The translations under genes and the position numbers were made by a program. This document shows positions 7,768 through 15,543 of a DNA stretch of 64,000 nucleotides, piece by piece. Source of the DNA: Nocardioides jiangsuensis (lineage in GTDB: Bacteria; Actinomycetota; Actinomycetes; Propionibacteriales; Nocardioidaceae); assembly GCF_019679455.1 (NCBI RefSeq), contig NZ_JAIEZQ010000001.1, forward strand, positions 558,001 to 622,000. Direction: 5' to 3'. How positions within the stretch are numbered: the first letter of the stretch is position 1; each line of letters starts with the position of its first letter. Below the pieces are notes generated by a model. The model saw only the letters and a program-made list of their open reading frames with translations. It had not been told where the DNA came from and did no database searches.

Positions 7768-9165
7768 ATGGATCTCTTCGACCCCGCGCAGCGTCAGGCC
7801 TGGATCGACGACCTCGGCACCGTGTTCGCCGGGCGCAGGGTGATCGCCGGGATCGCCCCGCTGGCGGGCCTCGTCGACCTGGTCCCGCTCACCCGTGACG
7901 CCGGGGCCGACGGGCTGATGTTCGTGGCCAACGGGACCGGCGCCGGACCGGTCCCGTCCCCCGACGACGGCCGCGTGGTCCTGGTCGAGGTCGCGCGGTA
8001 CCCGACGGTGACCGAGGAGCTGCGCGCCCACGACCGCCTGCTCCGGGACCTGCCGGACGCGGTCCGGGCCGAGGTCGACGACTTCGACCCGGACCGCAAG
8101 GCGGTGTGGCTGGTCGGCCCGTTCGTGGCCAACGAGCCGATCGAGGGCCGCGACGTGGTGGGCGGCCGCCGCCGTTCCTGGATCGCGCTGGAGGACAAGA
8201 TCGTCGCGGAGGAGATCTGGTCCGCGGTGGGCGCCGCGCAGAGCCCGTACCGGGTGGTGCCCGCGGACAGTCCCGACCTGCTCGACGAGGCGAGCGCCGC
8301 CCTGGACGCCGGGTCGGGCGCCGTCTGGTCCGGCGACGCCCGCGACGGGTTCAACGGCGGCGGCGAGTTCGTGCGCTGGGTGACCGACGCCGCGGAGCGG
8401 GAGGCCGCGCTCGGGTTCTTCGCGCCGCGTTGCGACCGGGTCCGGGTGATGCCGTTCCTCGAGGGCGTCCCGTGCAGCATCCACGGGATGGTGCTGCCCG
8501 ACGGTACGGCGGTGTTCCGCCCCGTCGAGCTCGCCATCCTGCGCGACGCCGGACGCCGCTTCGTGTACGGCGGCCAGGGCACCTCCTGGGACCCGGCCGA
8601 CCGGGACCGTGAGGAGATGCGCGACCTGGTCCGCCGCACCGGCGAGCACCTGCGCGAGCGCGCCGACTACCGCGGCGCCTTCGGCATCGACGGCGTGATG
8701 ACCGCGGACGGCTTCCGCCCCACCGAGCTCAACCCGCGGTTCTCCGGCGGGCTGAACACGCTGGCCCGCGGCGTCGGATACGCCGCGTTCTCCCTGCTCC
8801 AGTACGCGCTCGTCGCGGGCCGCGACCCGGGCGTGAGCACGGCCGAGCTGGAGCTCTGGGCGCTCGCGGCGATGGACGCCGAGCGCGTCGTCAAGCCGCT
8901 CGCGGTCAGCGACCGCCGGGTGGTCGAGGAGTCGCTCGAGGTCCGGCTGTCCTGGGACGGCGAGCGACTGCGTCGCGACGACGGGGGCCAGCTCACCCTG
9001 GTCGTGGGCCCGTCGGCGGCGGGTACGTTCGCCAAGCTCGTCCCCGGCCGCGCGGTGCGCCCGGGCGAGCGGGTCGGGCCGCTCAACGTGGCCCTGATGC
9101 GCTTCCTCGACGAGGAGCTCGGCACCGGCTTCGGCCCGGTCGAGGCCGCCCCGGACGTCCGCTGA
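7768..9165 (+). CDS. ATP-grasp domain protein of unknown substrate
   Basis: 465 aa. The C-terminal half has ATP-grasp landmarks: ALEDKIVAEEIW, VRVMPFLEGVPCSIHGMVLPDG, and the metal-binding TELNPRFSGGLN. The N-terminal 120 residues (VIAGIAPLAGLVDLVPLTRDAGADGLMFV) are not a domain I can name. ATP-grasp enzymes join a carboxylate to an amine, thiol or hydroxyl through an acyl phosphate; the substrates are unknown. The FAD oxidoreductase gene starts 24 nt downstream with its own -10 box, suggesting functional pairing but separate initiation. Confidence 0.6.
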   Translation: MDLFDPAQRQAWIDDLGTVFAGRRVIAGIAPLAGLVDLVPLTRDAGADGLMFVANGTGAGPVPSPDDGRVVLVEVARYPTVTEELRAHDRLLRDLPDAVRAEVDDFDPDRKAVWLVGPFVANEPIEGRDVVGGRRRSWIALEDKIVAEEIWSAVGAAQSPYRVVPADSPDLLDEASAALDAGSGAVWSGDARDGFNGGGEFVRWVTDAAEREAALGFFAPRCDRVRVMPFLEGVPCSIHGMVLPDGTAVFRPVELAILRDAGRRFVYGGQGTSWDPADRDREEMRDLVRRTGEHLRERADYRGAFGIDGVMTADGFRPTELNPRFSGGLNTLARGVGYAAFSLLQYALVAGRDPGVSTAELELWALAAMDAERVVKPLAVSDRRVVEESLEVRLSWDGERLRRDDGGQLTLVVGPSAAGTFAKLVPGRAVRPGERVGPLNVALMRFLDEELGTGFGPVEAAPDVR

Positions 9166-9176
9166 CCCTGCCCCAC

Positions 9177-9189
9177 TAGGCTCGCGCCC
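9177..9189 (+). promoter_or_regulatory. Leaderless -10 box for the FAD oxidoreductase gene
   Basis: TAGGCT at 9177-9182, then 7 nt to ATG 9190; it lies inside the 24-nt gap after the ATP-grasp stop codon. Confidence 0.6.
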
Positions 9190-10494
9190 ATGGCGCGTGT
9201 GGTGGTGGTCGGCGGGGGTCTCGGCGGGACGGCGAGCGCCGCGCGTCTCGCGAAGCTCGGCCACGAGGTGACGCTCGTGGAGCGCGCGGACCGCCTCGGT
9301 GGTGCGGTCGGCTTCCTGGAGCGCGACGGGTACCGCTGGGACACCGGCCCCACGGCGACCGCCCTCCCCGCCGTGCTGCGGGACCTGTTCCGCAAGTCCG
9401 GGCGGCCGCTGGAGCGCGAGCTCGACCTGGTCCCGGTCGAGCCGATGCGCGAGCACCGCTTCGAGGACGGGTCCGCGGTCGCGCTCCCCTCCGGCAGCCG
9501 GGCCGCGCAGCAGCAGGCGATCGACGCGGGCCTCGGTCCCGGGCTTGGCGACCGGTGGCTCGACTGGACCCACGGTTTCGCCGACACGTGGAACCTGCTG
9601 CGCCGCGACTACCTCGAGCGCCCCTACTCCCCCGACCACGTGGGCAAGGAGACCCGGGCGACGCTGACCACGCGCACCACGCTCCACCGGGCGGTCACCC
9701 GCGCGTTCAAGGACGAGCGGCTGCGCGCGCTCGCGCTGGCCGGGACCGTGCTGGACGGGCACGACCCTCGCAACGTGCCCGCCTGGGTGGGGATGACGGC
9801 CTACGTCGAGCAGAACTTCGGCGTCTGGACCGTCCCCGGCGGGATGGGCGCGCTCGCCGGCGCGATGACCAAGCGGCTGGGCGAGCGCCGCGTCGACGTC
9901 CGGCTCGGTACGACGGTCGAGGACCTCGTCGTGCGTGACGGCCGGGCCACCGGCGTCGTCACCGACGGGGGCCTGGTCGAGGCCGACCTCGTGGTCTGCG
10001 CGGTCGACCCGCGGCGGCTGCCGGCGCTGGCGTCGCTGGTGCGGCGCACCATGCCGGCGCTCCCCCCGGTCGTGTGCCACCTCGGCCTCCAGGGCGACGT
10101 GCCCGCCCTGCCGCACGAGGTGGTCCTGCACGGCGACCCGCTGCTCGTGGTCCGCACCGGCGGCTCCGCCCCGGACGGCGGCGCGGCCTGGACGGTGCTG
10201 GGGCGGGGCCGGCTCGCGGAGGACATCGTCACCGCGCTCGCGCGCCGGGGCGTGGACGTGCGCGAGCAGGTCCGGGTCCGGGTCGACCTGTCCCCGCGCG
10301 ACCTCGTCGAGACGTACGGGGGGTCGCCGTACGGGGTGCTCTGGCAGGGCCGGACCACGCTGCGGCACCGGCTCGGCACCACGACCCCGGTGACCAACGT
10401 GTTCTGCGCGGGCGCCCACGCGGCGCCCGGGGCCGGGGTGCCGTTCGTGGGGCTGAGCGCGGCTCTCGTCGCGCAGGCCGTCGGGAAGGCCTGA
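9190..10494 (+). CDS. Phytoene desaturase-like FAD-dependent oxidoreductase
   Basis: 434 aa. Dinucleotide-binding motif at the very N-terminus (VVVVGGGLGGTASAARLAKLGHEVTLVE), followed by DRLGGAVGFLERDGYRWDTGPT, the typical CrtI/amine-oxidase second segment. The C-terminus has NVFCAGAHAAPGAGVPFVGLSAALVA, the FAD-closing motif. A desaturase or isomerase acting on a prenyl-derived lipid is suggested by the family and by the prenyl diphosphate synthase 1 kb away, but no phytoene synthase is present, so carotenoid biosynthesis is not shown. It ends 6 nt before the convergent metF stop. Confidence 0.78.
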   Translation: MARVVVVGGGLGGTASAARLAKLGHEVTLVERADRLGGAVGFLERDGYRWDTGPTATALPAVLRDLFRKSGRPLERELDLVPVEPMREHRFEDGSAVALPSGSRAAQQQAIDAGLGPGLGDRWLDWTHGFADTWNLLRRDYLERPYSPDHVGKETRATLTTRTTLHRAVTRAFKDERLRALALAGTVLDGHDPRNVPAWVGMTAYVEQNFGVWTVPGGMGALAGAMTKRLGERRVDVRLGTTVEDLVVRDGRATGVVTDGGLVEADLVVCAVDPRRLPALASLVRRTMPALPPVVCHLGLQGDVPALPHEVVLHGDPLLVVRTGGSAPDGGAAWTVLGRGRLAEDIVTALARRGVDVREQVRVRVDLSPRDLVETYGGSPYGVLWQGRTTLRHRLGTTTPVTNVFCAGAHAAPGAGVPFVGLSAALVAQAVGKA

Positions 10495-10500
10495 GCGGGC

Positions 10501-11418
10501 TCAGCCGCCGACCGGCGCGCGCAGCCCGGCGAAGATCTCGCGGGTCGCCTTGGACCGGTTCAGCGTGTAGAAGTGCAGCCCGGGCGCGCCGCCCTGAAGC
10601 AGCGTGTCGCACAGCTCGGTGGCGAGCGCGATGCCCTCGGCGCGCACGGCCGCGGGGTCGTCGCCGTGCTTGGAGACCCGCTCCACGACGTGAGGGGGCA
10701 GCTCGGCGCCGGACAGCTCGGCCATCCGCCGGATCTGGGCGAGGTTCGTGATCGGCATGATCCCGGGGATCACCGGGATGTCCACGCCGAGCGCGGTGAG
10801 CCGGTCGACGAGGCCGAAGTAGTCCTCGGGCCGGAAGAACAGCTGGGTGATCGCGAAGTCCGCGCCGGCCCGGGCCTTCTCGGCGAGCACCCAGGCGTCG
10901 CGGTCGAGCGACTCCGCCGACGGGTGCCCCTCGGGGAACGCCGCCACCCCGACGCAGAAGTCGCCGAGCGACTTGACCAGCTCGACGAGCTCCACGGCGT
11001 AGCGCAGGCCCTCGGGGTGGGCGGTGTACGGCGCCGCGGGCCCCTCCGACGGGTCGCCGCGCAGCGCGAGCACGTTGCGGACCCCGGCGGCGGCGTACGA
11101 GCCGATCACCGAGCGCAGCGTCTCGCGGGAGTGGTCGACGCAGGTCAGGTGCGCCAGCGGGGTCATCGAGGTGTCCTGCGCGATCCGCTCGGTGACCCGG
11201 ACGGTGCGGTCGCGGGTGGACCCGCCCGCGCCGTAGGTCACCGACACGAACGTCGGCTGCAGCGCCTCGAGCTCGCGCAGCGCCGTCCACAGCTGCCGCT
11301 CGCCCTGCTCGTCCTTCGGCGGGAAGAACTCGAACGAGAACGACCGCTCGCCGGCGGCGATCAGGTCCCGGACCGTCTCGGCGCCGCCGGGCATGCGCGA
11401 AGGAAGTCCCAGAGCCAT
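10501..11418 (-). CDS. metF: 5,10-methylenetetrahydrofolate reductase
   Basis: 305 aa, full-length for the family (about 300). FSFEFFPPKDEQGE at residues 27-40, TYGAGGSTRD, LALRGDP (folate/FAD binding), ADFAITQLFFRPEDY and GIMPITNLAQIRRM are diagnostic. It reduces methylene-THF to methyl-THF for methionine synthesis, using FAD in the cytosol. ATG 11418 is supported by a TATCCT -10 box 6 nt upstream on the minus strand. Divergent from the prenyl synthase; together they make a compact 60-nt bidirectional promoter region. Confidence 0.95.
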   Translation of the reverse strand: MALGLPSRMPGGAETVRDLIAAGERSFSFEFFPPKDEQGERQLWTALRELEALQPTFVSVTYGAGGSTRDRTVRVTERIAQDTSMTPLAHLTCVDHSRETLRSVIGSYAAAGVRNVLALRGDPSEGPAAPYTAHPEGLRYAVELVELVKSLGDFCVGVAAFPEGHPSAESLDRDAWVLAEKARAGADFAITQLFFRPEDYFGLVDRLTALGVDIPVIPGIMPITNLAQIRRMAELSGAELPPHVVERVSKHGDDPAAVRAEGIALATELCDTLLQGGAPGLHFYTLNRSKATREIFAGLRAPVGG

Positions 11419-11478
11419 GCCTCAAGGATAGGTGGGACGGCCCCTCGCTCCGTCCCGTGTCCAAAGTAGGCTCGCCGG
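11419..11478. promoter_or_regulatory. Compact divergent promoter pair, metF / prenyl synthase
   Basis: Minus strand: TATCCT (complement of 11425-11430) 6 nt before the metF ATG. Plus strand: TAGGCT at 11467-11472, 6 nt before the GTG at 11479. Neither gene has room for a Shine-Dalgarno leader. Confidence 0.6.
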
Positions 11479-12564
11479 GTGCACTCCCCCGACACCTCCG
11501 GCCCCGGCTGGGACGCAGCCGCCTTCCGCGCCGCGGTCCAGAGCACGCTCGACACGTTCGTCGACGCGCAGGCCGCCGGCCTCGCCCCGCTCGGCGACGA
11601 CGCGGCCCGGCTGGTCGGCTCCGCCCGCGCCTCGGTCTCCGGCGGCAAGCGGTTCCGCGCGGCGTTCTGCTACTGGGGCTTCCGCGCGGTCCGCGACGGC
11701 GGGTACGACGAGGCACCCCTGCTCCGCGCGGCCGCGGCGCTCGAGCTGCTGCACGCGAGCGCGCTGGTCCACGACGACTACATGGACGCCTCCGACGTAC
11801 GCCGCGGCCGTCCCGCCACGCACCGGGCCTTCGAGAGCTACCACCGCGAGCACGGGTGGGACGGTGACCCCGCGCAGTACGGCGCGGCCGCCGCGATCCT
11901 GCTCGGCGACCTGCTGCTGTCCTGGTCCGACGAGCTGCTGCGCACCTGCGGCCTCGACGACACCGTGGTCCGTGACGCGCTCGGGTACTTCGACACGACC
12001 CGCACCGAGGTGATCGCCGGGCAGTTCCTCGACGTGTCCGTGCAGGCCCGGGGCGAGTCGGACGTCGACGCCGCGATGCGGGTGCTGCGCTACAAGTCCG
12101 CGAAGTACTCCATCGAGCGGCCGCTGCACATCGGCGCCGCGCTCGCCGGGGCCGGTCCCGACGTGCAGCAGGCGCTGACCGACTTCGGGCTGCCGCTCGG
12201 CGAGGCGTTCCAGCTCCGTGACGACCTGCTCGGGGTCTTCGGCGACCCCGAGGTGACGGGCAAGCCGGCCGGCGACGACCTCACCGAGGGCAAGCGCACG
12301 GTGCTGGTCGCACTGGCCCTCGAGCACGCCGACCCCGAGTCCGCGCGGCTGCTGGACTCACGGCTCGGCACCGCCCTCGACGAGGAGGAGGTGGCCGCCC
12401 TGCGGACGGTGATCGAGAAGTCCGGGGCGCACGCCGACGTGGAGCGCCGCATCGAGGAGCTCACCGAGCGCGCGATGCGGGCGCTCGCGGCGGCACCGGT
12501 GACCGAGCGGGCTCGTTCGGTGCTCGGCACGCTCGCGACCGCGGCCACCCAGCGCGTGGTCTGA
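11479..12564 (+). CDS. Trans-polyprenyl (geranylgeranyl-type) diphosphate synthase
   Basis: 361 aa. First aspartate-rich motif DDYMD in LHASALVHDDYMDASDVRRGRPATH and second motif DDLLGVFGD in QLRDDLLGVFGDPEVTGKP; KRFRAAF matches the substrate-binding region. It condenses IPP with allylic diphosphates, giving the C20 or longer precursor for menaquinone, lipid carrier or carotenoid. The residues before the first motif are small (A-L-V), which permits products longer than FPP, but length cannot be fixed from sequence alone. Position next to metF and near the Rv2175c gene parallels idsA2 (Rv2173) in M. tuberculosis. Confidence 0.9.
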   Translation: MHSPDTSGPGWDAAAFRAAVQSTLDTFVDAQAAGLAPLGDDAARLVGSARASVSGGKRFRAAFCYWGFRAVRDGGYDEAPLLRAAAALELLHASALVHDDYMDASDVRRGRPATHRAFESYHREHGWDGDPAQYGAAAAILLGDLLLSWSDELLRTCGLDDTVVRDALGYFDTTRTEVIAGQFLDVSVQARGESDVDAAMRVLRYKSAKYSIERPLHIGAALAGAGPDVQQALTDFGLPLGEAFQLRDDLLGVFGDPEVTGKPAGDDLTEGKRTVLVALALEHADPESARLLDSRLGTALDEEEVAALRTVIEKSGAHADVERRIEELTERAMRALAAAPVTERARSVLGTLATAATQRVV

Positions 12565-12565
12565 A

Positions 12566-12589
12566 CCGGCCCGGGCGGTCCCGGGCCGG
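12566..12589. terminator. Hairpin between convergent genes
   Basis: Perfect 10-bp stem CCGGCCCGGG / CCCGGGCCGG with a CGGT loop, immediately after the prenyl synthase stop codon and 15 nt before the barstar-like stop. No T-tract, as is common in actinobacteria. Confidence 0.6.
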
Positions 12590-12603
12590 GCCGGGTGCGC
12601 GGC

Positions 12604-13047
12604 TCAGTGGTGGGCGGCGGGCAGCTCGGGCACGTCGACCGGCGGCCCCTCGCCGCGCAGCAGCACCGCGAACGTGTCACCACGGTCGGCGTTGACCCGG
12701 CCACCGAGCACGCTCAGCGCGACGTGGAAGGCCTGCTCGTCGGCCCGGGCCAGCGGGCTCCAGCCGTCCCAGAGCACGACCGTGCCCTCGTGCTGCCCGG
12801 AGGTGACGTCGTTCAGCGCGTCGGAGAGCGCGTCGAAGCTCTCCGAGGCGGTGCCCGGCAGGTCGAAGGCCGCGGCGGCGGTCTTCAGGAAGGTCGCCTT
12901 GTCCTCCACCGTCCACCCGTCGACGTACACGAAACGCCACCCGGCGTGCTCGACGGCGTGTTGCACGTCGGGGACGTGGGCGGCGTTGTGCCAACGGTAG
13001 ATGTCGGGTGGGTTGTGCCCGGCGAGGAGTGCTGCGAGACCGCTCAT
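12604..13047 (-). CDS. Barstar-family protein
   Basis: 147 aa. Residues about 35-135 fit the barstar fold: WRFVYVDGWTVEDKATFLKTAAAAFDLP, SESFDALSDALNDV, then TVVLWDGWSPLARADEQAFHVALSVL. Barstar proteins bind and inhibit barnase-type RNases inside the cell. No barnase-like gene lies beside it, so its target is unknown. GGGAGGG is positioned 8 nt before ATG 13047. A TACAGT -10 box (complement of 13091-13096) lies further upstream. Confidence 0.75.
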   Translation of the reverse strand: MSGLAALLAGHNPPDIYRWHNAAHVPDVQHAVEHAGWRFVYVDGWTVEDKATFLKTAAAAFDLPGTASESFDALSDALNDVTSGQHEGTVVLWDGWSPLARADEQAFHVALSVLGGRVNADRGDTFAVLLRGEGPPVDVPELPAAHH

Positions 13048-13090
13048 ACGAATGGCCCTCCCGTGAGGATTCGTGGTCGTCAGTCCTCCG

Positions 13091-13096
13091 ACTGTA
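13091..13096 (-). promoter_or_regulatory. -10 box of the barstar-like gene
   Basis: TACAGT on the minus strand, about 43 nt before the ATG, leaving room for the visible GGGAGGG ribosome-binding site. Confidence 0.4.
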
Positions 13097-13147
13097 GCGA
13101 CCGTGAGCGGCCGGCGGCAGGGGTCGTTGGACCTCCGCGGGAGAGTG

Positions 13148-13558
13148 TCAGAAGGCCTTCGCCTGGGCGCGGCGCTTGACCTCCGCGCCGCGGTTCTCCC
13201 GCAGGGCGTCGATCGGCCGGCCGGGCAGCGTGTCGTCGGCGGTGAACAGCCAGGTCAGCGCCTCGCGGTCGTCGTACCCGCCGTCGTGGAGCACGGTGAG
13301 CACACCGGACACGCCCTTGACGATCTGGCCGTCCATGACCAGCTCGGCCGGGACCTTCTGGCCCGCTCCGGGGGTGGGGACGGCGGCCGCCAGCATGTGC
13401 TCGCGGATGAGCTGGCGGACCTTGCTCACGCTGATGTTCAGCGCGTCGCTGGTCTCGCTCCAGTCCCACCAGGTGCCGACGAGCTCGCCGAGGTCGGCCT
13501 GCCCGCTCGAGGCGCCGGCGGGGTCGTGCTGCGGGGTCGGGGTGTCGGGATTGTCCAC
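13148..13558 (-). CDS. Rv2175c-family DNA-binding protein (PknL substrate homologue)
   Basis: 136 aa from GTG 13558. Core helix-turn-helix WWDWSETSDALNISVSKVRQLIREH, then VPAELVMDGQIVKGVSGVLTVLHDGGYDDREALTWLF, characteristic of the Rv2175c family. In M. tuberculosis, Rv2175c is phosphorylated by PknL, whose gene is adjacent. Here a PASTA kinase lies 3 kb away on the other strand, separated by a sulfatase and a wall hydrolase gene. The N-terminal 25 residues (TPTPQHDPAGASSGQ) are flexible and may hold the phospho-acceptor Thr/Ser (inference). A weak CACAGT lies 6 nt before the start, so it may be leaderless. Confidence 0.85.
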   Translation of the reverse strand: MDNPDTPTPQHDPAGASSGQADLGELVGTWWDWSETSDALNISVSKVRQLIREHMLAAAVPTPGAGQKVPAELVMDGQIVKGVSGVLTVLHDGGYDDREALTWLFTADDTLPGRPIDALRENRGAEVKRRAQAKAF

Positions 13559-13607
13559 GGCTCAACTGTGCCACCGGTGCACCGTCGGCACCCAATCGAG
13601 GCGCCCG

Positions 13608-13613
13608 TAGGAT
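13608..13613 (+). promoter_or_regulatory. -10 box of the sulfatase gene
   Basis: TAGGAT about 42 nt before GTG 13656, followed by a ribosome-binding site CGGAGGACC; unlike its neighbours, this gene has a normal leader. Confidence 0.45.
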
Positions 13614-13655
13614 GGCCGCGCCGGACGCCCCGCCCCGATCTCGGAGGACCCACCT

Positions 13656-15374
13656 GTGCTGACCAGACGCGGCCGCGCCGTCGTCGCCGGGGTCGCGCTG
13701 ACGGCGCTGGGCACCGCGGTGGCCTCGCCCGGGCACGCGCTGGAGCCGGACGCGCCCGTCGAGACGGTGGCGTCCGCGACGCCGGCGGGGCCGGGCTCCC
13801 CGGCCGGCGCCGGCACGGCGGAGCCGGCCGCGACACCGCTGCCGGGCCTCGCCGAGGTGCCCTCGGACCCGCGTCCAAACGTCGTGGTCGTGATGGCCGA
13901 CGACATGCGCGACGACGAGGTGCGGTGGATGCCGAACCTCCAACGGCTGCTCGGCGAGGGCGGGGTCCGCTTCGAGAACTCCTTCTCGCCCCACCCGATC
14001 TGTTGCCCGGCCCGCGCGTCGTTCGTGTCGGGGCAGTACACCCACAACCACGGCGTGTGGAGCAACGGCCGCAACTTCGGCTTCGGCGCCTACGACGACC
14101 GCCACAGCCTGGCCACCGAGCTTTCCGAGGTGGGCTACAACACCGCGTTCCTCGGCAAGTACCTCAACGGGTACGGCGCCGAGCCGCCCCACGACGGCTC
14201 GGCCGAGGACAGCCTGACCTACGTCCCGCCGGGCTGGACCGACTGGCGCGGCGCCGTGGGCAGCCCGCCCGGCTGGGACTCCGAGGAGGCCGGCGGCACG
14301 TACCGGTACCGGGACACCACGCTCAACGTCAACGGCACCCTGCGCGGGAACCAGGGGTGGTACCAGACCGAGATGCTCGGCACCGAGACCGAGGACGTCA
14401 TCGGCCAGTTCGCCCGGTCCCCGCGCCCGTTCTTCCTGTGGGCGTCGTACGTCGCCCCGCACATCGGCCTGCCCGACGAGGCCGACGACCCGCCGACGCT
14501 GCGCCGCAGCGACGGCGTCGAGAGCCGGATCAAGACGCCGGCCCGCCCGCCGCGGGTGTGGGGCCTGTTCGACGACCTGATCACCGAGGCGCCCGGCGCC
14601 GCCGGCGAGGCGGACGTGAGCGACAAGCCGTACTTCATCCGGTCGCTGCCCGAGGCCACCGCCGAGGAGCGCGAGGCGATGGCCACCCTGACCCGGCAGC
14701 GCGCCGAGTCGCTCTACGTGCTCGACGAGCAGATCGGCCGAACCGCCGAGGCGCTCGAGGCCGCCGGCGAGCTCGACGACACCATCTTCATGTTCACCTC
14801 CGACAACGGCTTCTTCATCGGCGAGCACCGGATGCGCTCGGGCAAGCTGCTGCCCTACGAGCCGTCGCTGCGGGTGCCCACCCTGATGAGCGGGCCGGGC
14901 ATCCCCGCGGGCCAGACCCGGCGGGACCCGTTCCTCACCATCGACTTCGCGCCCACGATCCTCGACGCCGCCGGTGCCCGGCCGGACCCGGCGATGGACG
15001 GGGTGAGCCAGCTCGAGGTGGCCCGCACCGGCGACCGCGGCTGGACCCGCGGGGTGCTCACCGAGAGCGGCCCGCTCAACGCGCACAAGTACCCCCGTGG
15101 CCCGGGCCCCCTGCTCGACGTGCGGCCCGGCGGGCCGTCGCCGCTCCGGTTCAGCCAGGGCGTGCGCACCGACCGCTACCTCTACGTGGAGTACGCCTCC
15201 CGGGAGCAGGAGCTCTACGACCTGCGCCGCGACCCCGGCCAGCTGGAGAACCTCGCCGACGAGCCGGCGACGGCCCCCGTGGTCCGGCAGCTGGCCCGGG
15301 AGCTCGACCGGCTCCGGATGTGCCGGTCCGACGGGTGCGCGACGCCGCTGCCGGCCGACCTGCAGGCCCGCTGA
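13656..15374 (+). CDS. Secreted sulfatase
   Basis: 572 aa. Signal peptide at residues 1-28 (RRGRAVVAGVALTALGTAVASPGHA), a Pro/Ala linker, then the alkaline phosphatase/sulfatase fold: PNVVVVMADDMRDDE (metal-binding DD) and HPICCPARASFVSGQYTHNHGVW. The CCPAR segment fits the C-x-P-x-R formylglycine signature, so it would need a formylglycine-generating enzyme, not visible here. TSDNGFFIGEHRM supplies the late metal Asp/Asn. It resembles N-acetylglucosamine-6-sulfatase/heparan-type sulfatases. Substrate unknown. The start has GGAGG 8 nt upstream. Confidence 0.88.
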   Translation: MLTRRGRAVVAGVALTALGTAVASPGHALEPDAPVETVASATPAGPGSPAGAGTAEPAATPLPGLAEVPSDPRPNVVVVMADDMRDDEVRWMPNLQRLLGEGGVRFENSFSPHPICCPARASFVSGQYTHNHGVWSNGRNFGFGAYDDRHSLATELSEVGYNTAFLGKYLNGYGAEPPHDGSAEDSLTYVPPGWTDWRGAVGSPPGWDSEEAGGTYRYRDTTLNVNGTLRGNQGWYQTEMLGTETEDVIGQFARSPRPFFLWASYVAPHIGLPDEADDPPTLRRSDGVESRIKTPARPPRVWGLFDDLITEAPGAAGEADVSDKPYFIRSLPEATAEEREAMATLTRQRAESLYVLDEQIGRTAEALEAAGELDDTIFMFTSDNGFFIGEHRMRSGKLLPYEPSLRVPTLMSGPGIPAGQTRRDPFLTIDFAPTILDAAGARPDPAMDGVSQLEVARTGDRGWTRGVLTESGPLNAHKYPRGPGPLLDVRPGGPSPLRFSQGVRTDRYLYVEYASREQELYDLRRDPGQLENLADEPATAPVVRQLARELDRLRMCRSDGCATPLPADLQAR

Positions 15375-15397
15375 CCCTCGTCCGGATCGCCACTCCG

Positions 15398-15449
15398 GTC
15401 ACATCTGTCACAAAAACATCAAGAGTGAACAGGTTTACCATCCGTCACA
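15398..15449 (+). promoter_or_regulatory. GTCACA direct repeats, MtrA-like site
   Basis: GTCACA at 15398-15403 and 15407-15412 (9-nt period), with a third copy at 15444-15449, upstream of a LysM/transglycosylase gene. Paired GTCACA-type repeats resemble MtrA response-regulator sites described in actinobacteria, where wall hydrolase genes are targets. The surrounding 15408-15440 is unusually AT-rich for this window. Confidence 0.4.
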
Positions 15450-15543
15450 CGGGGTAAGCGGGCCCCGCGGGGACCGCTCGGGTTCCCCGTGCGTCGTTGT
15501 GCTCCGCGCGTCGGCGCTGCGGCACACGAAGGGACCCACGCCC

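Noticed and set aside
7654-10419. 921-codon open frame on the minus strand
   Set aside because: Lies opposite the ATP-grasp and FAD oxidoreductase genes, which have clear motifs; its translation is low-complexity His/Arg/Gly.
10488-10506. Hairpin over the stop codons of the FAD oxidoreductase and metF genes
   Set aside because: TGAGC-GG-GCTCA is palindromic, but the loop is only 2 nt and the outer stem is interrupted; too weak to call a terminator.
13080-15086. 668-codon open frame opposite the sulfatase
   Set aside because: Crosses several real genes and lacks any motif.
15408-15543. Possible c-di-AMP (ydaO-type) riboswitch before the LysM/SLT gene
   Set aside because: GC hairpins are present (for example outer arms CACGGGG / CCCCGTG), but the conserved core segments of that riboswitch are not recognisable.
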